From W0P28-013 sp963658575 (GTDB taxonomy: Bacteria > Bacteroidota > Bacteroidia > Bacteroidales > Paludibacteraceae): DNA of 18,685 bases. A program made the position numbers and the translations under genes. The stretch lies in NCBI GenBank assembly GCA_963658575.1, contig CAVKQB010000046.1, forward strand, positions 1 to 18,685. Direction: 5' to 3'. Positions within the stretch are counted from its first letter, which is position 1, and every line of letters starts with the position of its first letter. Shown piece after piece: positions 14,783-18,685 of this stretch. The notes under the pieces are model-generated. The model had not been told where the DNA came from. It did no database searches and saw nothing but the letters and a program-made list of their open reading frames with translations.

Positions 14783-15000
14783 AGTTTTCCCGCTCTTTTG
14801 AGGCGGCTCTCGACGCGCTTCCGAATGGAATAAATCGTACTGATTGTCGCCAAATGGTACTTCTCGCAGAGGTACTCCGCAATGGCTACCTTGCTCTTGT
14901 CGGGGTCGGCAGCGAGCGATTGGTACTCGGCATAGATTGCCAACTCTCTTTGTTCTCTCTCCTGTTGGAACTTGGTTTTGAATACTGTTTCCATTGTCAT
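14779..15000 (-). CDS. Small early protein, possible HTH regulator
   Basis: 73 residues, first gene of the leftward early operon. It is charged and helical. Residues 34-68 (DKSKVAIAEYLCEKYHLATI, then STIYSIRKRVESRLKRAG) look like a helix-turn-helix with a basic final helix. ATGs at 15000 and 14994 are both possible starts. It overlaps the membrane-protein gene by ATGA. Its position opposite the CI-like repressor, across the control region, is where a Cro-type protein is expected, so a Cro-like role is a reasonable guess. I recognise no named family. Confidence 0.62.
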   Translation of the reverse strand: MTMETVFKTKFQQEREQRELAIYAEYQSLAADPDKSKVAIAEYLCEKYHLATISTIYSIRKRVESRLKRAGKL

Positions 15001-15053
15001 CTCTTTTTAGTTGCTTTTTTATCTATTTTTATACTGTTTTTTTTCGTGAAAAG

Positions 15054-15085
15054 TTTGCACGCTTGTAATTTTTTGAGTAATTTTG
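15054..15085 (+). promoter_or_regulatory. Predicted rightward promoter for repressor-Mrr operon
   Basis: TTTG (15054-15057), a 20-base spacer, then TAATTTTG (15078-15085) match the Bacteroidota consensus. The predicted start is near 15092, giving a leader of about 138 bases before the repressor ATG at 15230. Confidence 0.55.
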
Positions 15086-15090
15086 CACGC
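15054..15090. repeat. TTTGCACGC direct repeat, candidate operator
   Basis: TTTGCACGC occurs at 15054-15062 and again at 15082-15090, 28 bases apart, each starting on the TTTG of the -33 and -7 elements. The second copy extends to the dyad TTTGC-AC-GCAAA. A regulator bound here would cover the rightward promoter. Confidence 0.5.
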
Positions 15091-15142
15091 AAATCCAACC
15101 GATGTTGTTCTTTTGTAAAAAGATTATGTAATAATTTCGCTG

Positions 15143-15173
15143 CAAATTTACGAACTAATTTCATATTTACAAA
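15143..15173 (-). promoter_or_regulatory. Predicted leftward early promoter
   Basis: On the minus strand, TTTG (15173-15170), a 19-base spacer, then TAAATTTG (15150-15143) match the Bacteroidota consensus. The predicted start is near 15137, about 137 bases before the first leftward gene at 15000. Confidence 0.55.
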
Positions 15174-15229
15174 ACTTTTTATGAAAAACTTTCGCAAAAA
15201 AATCATATTTACCAATAAATCAGCAAATT

Positions 15230-15613
15230 ATGGATGTAAGAAAGTTGAGGGAACAAATGGGCGTTACGCAACAAGCGTTAGCCGAAATGTGCGGCGTTAC
15301 GCTTCGTACAGTGCAGAATTGGGAAACGGGCAGACCCGTTCCCGAGCGCGCACGCAAATTGCTGGAGGTGATTGTTGGCAACCGCGATGTGGTTTCGTCG
15401 GGAGATGCGAAAGACAATGGCGTGAGCGTTGCGGCAGGCAATGGCAGTCAAGTAACACTCAATCCCGACACGCAGCGTTTTTTCTCCACGCTCGAAAAAC
15501 AGCAGGAAATAATGAGCCGTCAATTGGAGGAACTTGCCGAAATGCGCCGCCTGACACAGAAAAAAGACGAACAGATTGATACGCTTCTGAAACTCATACA
15601 GGCTAAACAATGA
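15230..15613 (+). CDS. Cro/CI-type (XRE) phage repressor
   Basis: 127 residues. Residues 3-50 are a Cro/CI helix-turn-helix: VRKLREQMGVTQQALAEMCG, then VTLRTVQNWETGRPVPERAR, the classic Q-x-x-LA...V....V.NWE.GR pattern. A Gly/Ser/Asn-rich middle (about 55-80) links to a helical C-terminus, FFSTLEKQQEIMSRQLEELA through KKDEQIDTLLKLIQ (84-124), a likely coiled coil for dimers or tetramers. There is no LexA-like peptidase domain, so SOS induction would need an antirepressor or another route. It is expressed divergently from the lytic genes and overlaps the Mrr gene as ATGA (15610-15613). Probable prophage repressor; it might also be the regulator of the nuclease beside it. Confidence 0.85.
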   Translation: MDVRKLREQMGVTQQALAEMCGVTLRTVQNWETGRPVPERARKLLEVIVGNRDVVSSGDAKDNGVSVAAGNGSQVTLNPDTQRFFSTLEKQQEIMSRQLEELAEMRRLTQKKDEQIDTLLKLIQAKQ

Positions 15614-16518
15614 ACACGCCCGAAAGCATTAAAATGGGGAAGAGTCGCACGTTGGCGGCGCGCGTGATGTATCACACGCTCGATATACTCAACGAGCAGG
15701 ACAGCGGTGCGATGCCCTTTCGCGAACTGAAAGCGTTGCTGCCGACACGTGTCGAATTCGACGAATGGGAAACCTACCAAAATCCCAAAACGGGCGATTT
15801 GCGCTGGGTAGTGAATTTGCAATACTACTCGATAGACCTCGTTAAAAGCGGTTTCTTAATCAAAAACAATGGCGAGTGGTGCATTACCGACGAGGGGCGG
15901 CAGGCTCTTGCTAAATACAAAAACGAGCCAAACAAATTGTTTCGGGAGACACATCGCCTCTATGCCGAATGGCTCAAAAATAACAAAGAAAGCAAGGGCG
16001 AAAAAAGCGAGGAAGCAGTAATTGACGAAGTGCCAAGCGTGGTGCTGTTGGAAACGATAAAACAGCAAGCCAACGACGACCAACGTACCTATATCGACCA
16101 GCGCACTCCTTACGAGTTCCAAGATATGGTTGCCGCTCTGCTGCGTGCTATGGGCTACTACACGCCGTTCGTCGCGCCCAAAGGCAAAGATGGCGGAGTC
16201 GATATAATTGCTTACAGCGACCCACTTGGTGCTACCAAACCTATCTTGAAAGTGCAGGTCAAGCACTACAAGGAAAACAACACGGTATCGGTCGATATAG
16301 TGCACAAAATTTTGGGCGTAGCAAAGGGCGATATCCCCATCATTGTAACATCGGGACGCTTCACCGAAGATGCGCGCATAACAGCGCGGCAGAACAATGT
16401 GCGCCTCATCGATGGTACAGAGTTCGTCGCACTTTGGATTGAGCACTACACCAAAATGAGCGAAGACGACAAACGGTTAATGCCCATCGAGCCAGTCTAT
16501 TTCATCAAGCGTGATTGA
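15610..16518 (+). CDS. Mrr-type (type IV-like) restriction endonuclease
   Basis: 302 residues. The N-terminal half (1-110) looks like the Mrr winged-helix region (HTLDILNEQDSGAMPFRELK, then WVVNLQYYSIDLVKSGFLIK and GEWCITDEGRQAL). A charged linker (105-160) leads to the Mrr_cat nuclease: TPYEFQDMVAALLRAMGY (166-183, with E169), KGKDGGVDIIAY (191-202, with D198), and LKVQVKHY (213-220, with Q216 and K218), a complete PD-(D/Q)xK site. The end, PIIVTSGRFTEDARITARQN, is typical of the family. Members cut DNA carrying modified bases. Translation is coupled to the repressor upstream, so it should be made in the lysogen, where it would exclude incoming phages. No partner methyltransferase is visible, consistent with a modification-dependent enzyme. 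Confidence 0.9.
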   Translation: MNTPESIKMGKSRTLAARVMYHTLDILNEQDSGAMPFRELKALLPTRVEFDEWETYQNPKTGDLRWVVNLQYYSIDLVKSGFLIKNNGEWCITDEGRQALAKYKNEPNKLFRETHRLYAEWLKNNKESKGEKSEEAVIDEVPSVVLLETIKQQANDDQRTYIDQRTPYEFQDMVAALLRAMGYYTPFVAPKGKDGGVDIIAYSDPLGATKPILKVQVKHYKENNTVSVDIVHKILGVAKGDIPIIVTSGRFTEDARITARQNNVRLIDGTEFVALWIEHYTKMSEDDKRLMPIEPVYFIKRD

Positions 16519-16844
16519 ATACGGGCAGTTATTTTTTGAGAATTTTGCGTTCTCGCAACGAAAATAGTTCGCTTGACAAAACTCCTTGCACGCTATTTTT
16601 CGGCGACGAGAGGCTGCTTAAAATTGTTTTCACAAAAAATAAAACGCGGCTGCACATTTTGTTTAGCAACCCAATGTCATTTTACTCTATTTGACCTAAA
16701 CCTACACAAAATCGTTGCAGTATTGTTACTCACCGCCCTTTGATAATGCCGCCATCTCCTGAATATCAACAAATTACATTAGTCTTACTACTTTCACACT
16801 ATTTTCGTATTTTTGCGTTCCGAAATTGAAAATGAGTATCAGTT
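16519..16844. other. Spacer holding the presumed prophage-host junction
   Basis: 326 bases with no credible gene, tRNA or clear terminator. It contains an inverted repeat, CGAAAATAG (16559-16567) with CTATTTTTCG (16593-16602), one more TTGCACGC (16586-16593), and a GAGAA/TTCTC hairpin (16538-16554) without a T-run. Base composition is AT-rich compared with the flanking genes. The change from phage to chromosomal genes must fall here, but only one end is in the window, so no att site can be identified. Confidence 0.55.
16785..16815 (+). promoter_or_regulatory. Possible promoter of the transporter gene
   Basis: TATTTTTG (16808-16815) matches the Bacteroidota -7 element TAnnTTTG. The -33 position is only TTAC (16785-16788), a weak match. 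The predicted start near 16822 would leave a leader of about 23 bases before the ATG at 16845. Confidence 0.45.
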
Positions 16845-18518
16845 ATGAACGAATTTCTGTCGTTGATTACGCAAAACGCTGTGGCACAGACAATTATAAT
16901 CTATTCGGCCATCATCGTATTGGGAATGCTGATAGGCAAAATTGCGATAAAAGGTGTGTCGTTGGGCGTTACCTTTGTGCTTTTTGTGGGCATTTTGGCC
17001 GGGCATCTCGGCTGTAGCATCGACCCTGCGGTGTTGGATTTCCTCAAAAATTTCGGTCTGATACTCTTCATTTTCACCATCGGTTTGCAGGTGGGACCTG
17101 GCTTTTTTTCGTCGTTCAAGACGAGTGGGCTGAAGTTGAATGCCTTGGCGTTCGTCATGATACTGCTCGGCATTGGCACTACGGTCGGTCTGATATTTCT
17201 CTTCGCCGACCACATCGAAGCACCGATGATGGTGGGCATCATGTCGGGCGCGGTAACCTCGACTCCAGGGCTTGGCGCGGCGCAAGAGGCGTTGCAGCAA
17301 CTGAGCGCGACGGGTGCGCTCGAAGGCGAATTGCCCCCCATCAGTCTGGGGTATGCGGTGGCCTATCCGATGGGCGTTTTGGGCATAATACTGACGATGA
17401 TGTTGCTGCGGCTCATCTTCAGAGTCGATGTGAAGGCCGAAGAAAGCCGCCTGCAACAGAAACAGATTTCGCACGAAAAACCTGATATTCTCACGTTTCG
17501 CATCACCAATACCAACATCGACGGCCTGACGCTGGCCGAATTGAAGCACAGTTTTGGGCACGAATTTGTGGCCACGCGCTTGTGCGTTGGCGAGCAGGTG
17601 TCGATTCCGCATGCCGACACGGTGTTGCACACGGGCAATCTGATTTTGGTTGTAACGCGCCACGCCAACGCCAAACTGCTGCAAAAACTGTTGGGCGAGC
17701 CGGTCGATTACGAGTGGAAAGACGACGAATCGACCATGGTTTCGCGGCGCATTGTGGTAACGCGCGACAGCATCAACGGCAAGACGATAGGGCAACTCCA
17801 TCTGCGCAGTGCGTACAACGTGAACATCACGCGTGTGGCGCGCGCTGGCATCAACCTTTTGGCTTCGCCCGACTTGGTGCTTCAGATGGGCGATCGCGTG
17901 ATGGTCGTCGGGCCGCTCGAAAACATCAAGAAAGCCGAAGACATGCTCGGCAATACGCTCAAACGGCTGAACAATCCGCACATCATCACCATTTTCCTCG
18001 GCATTCTGATGGGCATTTTGGTGGGAAGCATTCCCATCTACTTCCCAAATATGCCGATGCCCGTGCGCCTCGGATTGGCTGGCGGACCGCTTATTGTGGC
18101 CATTTTGCTAGGGCGTTTTGGCTATCGGCTGAAACTGATAACCTACACCACGCAATCGGCCAACCTGATGTTGCGCGAGATTGGCATTTGTCTGTTTTTG
18201 GCCAGCGTTGGTCTGGCTTCGGGCGGGCGGTTTGTCGAGACGGTGGTGTCGCCCAACGGCCTGCTGTGGGTTGGCTGCGGCGTGCTGATTACGATGATTC
18301 CGCCGCTTGTAGTGGGCGTTATCGCGCGGCTGATGAAACTCAATTTTTTCTCCATTTGCGGTCTGATTGCTGGTTCGTATACCAACATTCCGCCGTTGGC
18401 TTATGCCAACTCGCTCACCGAGACCGACGAGCCTGCCGTGGCCTATTCCACCGTGTATCCGTTGGCCACATTCCTGCGCATTCTGTCGGCGCAAATCCTC
18501 ATCTTGGCGATGGCGTAA
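16845..18518 (+). CDS. AspT/YidE/YbjL-type membrane transporter with RCK_C (TrkA_C) domains
   Basis: 557 residues, the full length of the family. Layout: about five membrane helices (15-195), a cytoplasmic part (about 200-370) with two TrkA_C-type domains (second copy IVVTRDSINGKTIGQLHLRS then INLLASPDLVLQMGDRVMVV), and a second set of helices (375-557). The two membrane halves are related repeats. Family motifs are GLQVGPGFFSSFK (80-92) with SGAVTSTPGLGAAQEAL (134-150) in the first half, and ASVGLASGGRF (453-463) with GLIAGSYTNIPPLAYAN (506-522) in the second. AspT exchanges aspartate and alanine; most relatives have unknown substrates, possibly organic anions. Different neighbours, more GC-rich codon use and its own promoter indicate a chromosomal gene next to the prophage. 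Confidence 0.92.
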   Translation: MNEFLSLITQNAVAQTIIIYSAIIVLGMLIGKIAIKGVSLGVTFVLFVGILAGHLGCSIDPAVLDFLKNFGLILFIFTIGLQVGPGFFSSFKTSGLKLNALAFVMILLGIGTTVGLIFLFADHIEAPMMVGIMSGAVTSTPGLGAAQEALQQLSATGALEGELPPISLGYAVAYPMGVLGIILTMMLLRLIFRVDVKAEESRLQQKQISHEKPDILTFRITNTNIDGLTLAELKHSFGHEFVATRLCVGEQVSIPHADTVLHTGNLILVVTRHANAKLLQKLLGEPVDYEWKDDESTMVSRRIVVTRDSINGKTIGQLHLRSAYNVNITRVARAGINLLASPDLVLQMGDRVMVVGPLENIKKAEDMLGNTLKRLNNPHIITIFLGILMGILVGSIPIYFPNMPMPVRLGLAGGPLIVAILLGRFGYRLKLITYTTQSANLMLREIGICLFLASVGLASGGRFVETVVSPNGLLWVGCGVLITMIPPLVVGVIARLMKLNFFSICGLIAGSYTNIPPLAYANSLTETDEPAVAYSTVYPLATFLRILSAQILILAMA

Positions 18519-18685
18519 GGCGAGTCCCAGATTTCAGATTGACGATTCGACACAAGTAGCAAGAAAAGGTTAGAGTTTAGAGGTGAGAGGTTATAGTTAA
18601 TGAGGAGTGAGGAGTTTTTGAGCGCGTTCTCTCCCCCTGCTGCGCAGCAGATAGGGGGAGTACCCACGCAGTGGGGGTAGGGGTT
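18519..18685. repeat. Bacteroidales-type intergenic repeat with paired hairpins (runs off window)
   Basis: After the transporter stop comes a purine-rich stretch of degenerate GAG/AGG/GTTA words (about 18570-18616), then two hairpins. One pairs CTCCCCCT (18631-18638) with AGGGGGAG (18653-18660) around the palindrome CTGCTGCGCAGCAG (18637-18650). The other pairs CCCAC (18663-18667) with GTGGG (18671-18675). The pattern looks like a dispersed palindromic (REP/MITE-like) element; it may also end transcription. Confidence 0.55.

Larger units (their letters stand above)
15001..15229. promoter_or_regulatory. Divergent lysis-lysogeny control region
   Basis: 229 AT-rich bases separating the leftward early operon from the rightward repressor operon. 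They contain one good Bacteroidota-type promoter on each strand and two TTTGCACGC direct repeats. No open frame with coding character is present. The two promoters point toward each other, so the predicted transcripts overlap over about 45 bases. Confidence 0.7.

Noticed and set aside
15856..16446. 196-residue open frame on the minus strand
   Set aside because: Antisense to the Mrr-type nuclease with its complete catalytic motif.
16538..16554. Hairpin GAGAA/TTCTC after the nuclease gene as a terminator
   Set aside because: Five-base stem with no T-run on the correct side for either strand.
16748..16831. 27-residue frame in the spacer before the transporter
   Set aside because: Overlaps the predicted promoter and has no coding character.
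16839..17981. 380-residue open frame on the minus strand
   Set aside because: Antisense to the transporter; His/Arg/Gln-rich shadow composition, while the plus frame has full family motifs.

Overview
The window looks like the right-hand part of a temperate tailed phage (prophage) inserted in a Bacteroidota chromosome, probably order Bacteroidales. The phage genes resemble those of Bacteroidota phages (SPP1-type portal and minor head protein, YqaJ exonuclease with a partner recombinase, primase-helicase, ParB-like protein). Putative promoters fit the Bacteroidota pattern (TTTG, 19-20 bases, TAnnTTTG) and genes lack obvious Shine-Dalgarno sites. The right edge carries a purine-rich and hairpin repeat of a type I associate with Bacteroidales intergenic regions. 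Genus cannot be read from the sequence.

Layout. From about 15000 leftward to base 1, all recognised genes lie on the minus strand in tightly packed, often ATGA-overlapping order. First comes an early block: a small regulator-like protein, a two-helix membrane protein, an excisionase-type HTH protein, a putative single-strand annealing protein, a YqaJ exonuclease, a DUF6291-like replication protein, a zinc-ribbon/Toprim/RecA-type primase-helicase, and a protein with a DnaA domain-IV-like helix-turn-helix. After a 116-base AT-rich gap holding a good promoter comes a second block: S-adenosylmethionine synthetase, ParB-like protein, a helical protein resembling the alpha-glutamyl/putrescinyl-thymine pyrophosphorylase (aGPT-PPlase) group, a P-loop kinase, a GNAT acetyltransferase and an SplB-like radical SAM enzyme. 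It runs directly into small terminase, large terminase, portal and a minor head protein cut by the left edge.

Rightward from a 229-base AT-rich control region run a Cro/CI-type repressor and, overlapping it by ATGA, an Mrr-type restriction endonuclease. A 326-base spacer follows, then a complete AspT/YidE-type transporter, which is almost certainly chromosomal.

How the genes work together. The leftward promoter in the control region would drive recombination and replication. The promoter before metK would drive a base-modification and packaging operon. Kinase, aGPT-PPlase-like protein, GNAT, radical SAM enzyme and ParB-like protein together recall thymidine hypermodification pathways of other phages, but with an added phage S-adenosylmethionine synthetase and no visible hydroxymethylase. 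This is the most likely undescribed system in the window. The lysogeny arm couples the repressor to a nuclease of a class that often attacks modified DNA, so a lysogen may exclude modified competitors while the phage modifies its own DNA only in the lytic cycle. No integrase, tRNA, rRNA, CRISPR array or insertion sequence was seen.
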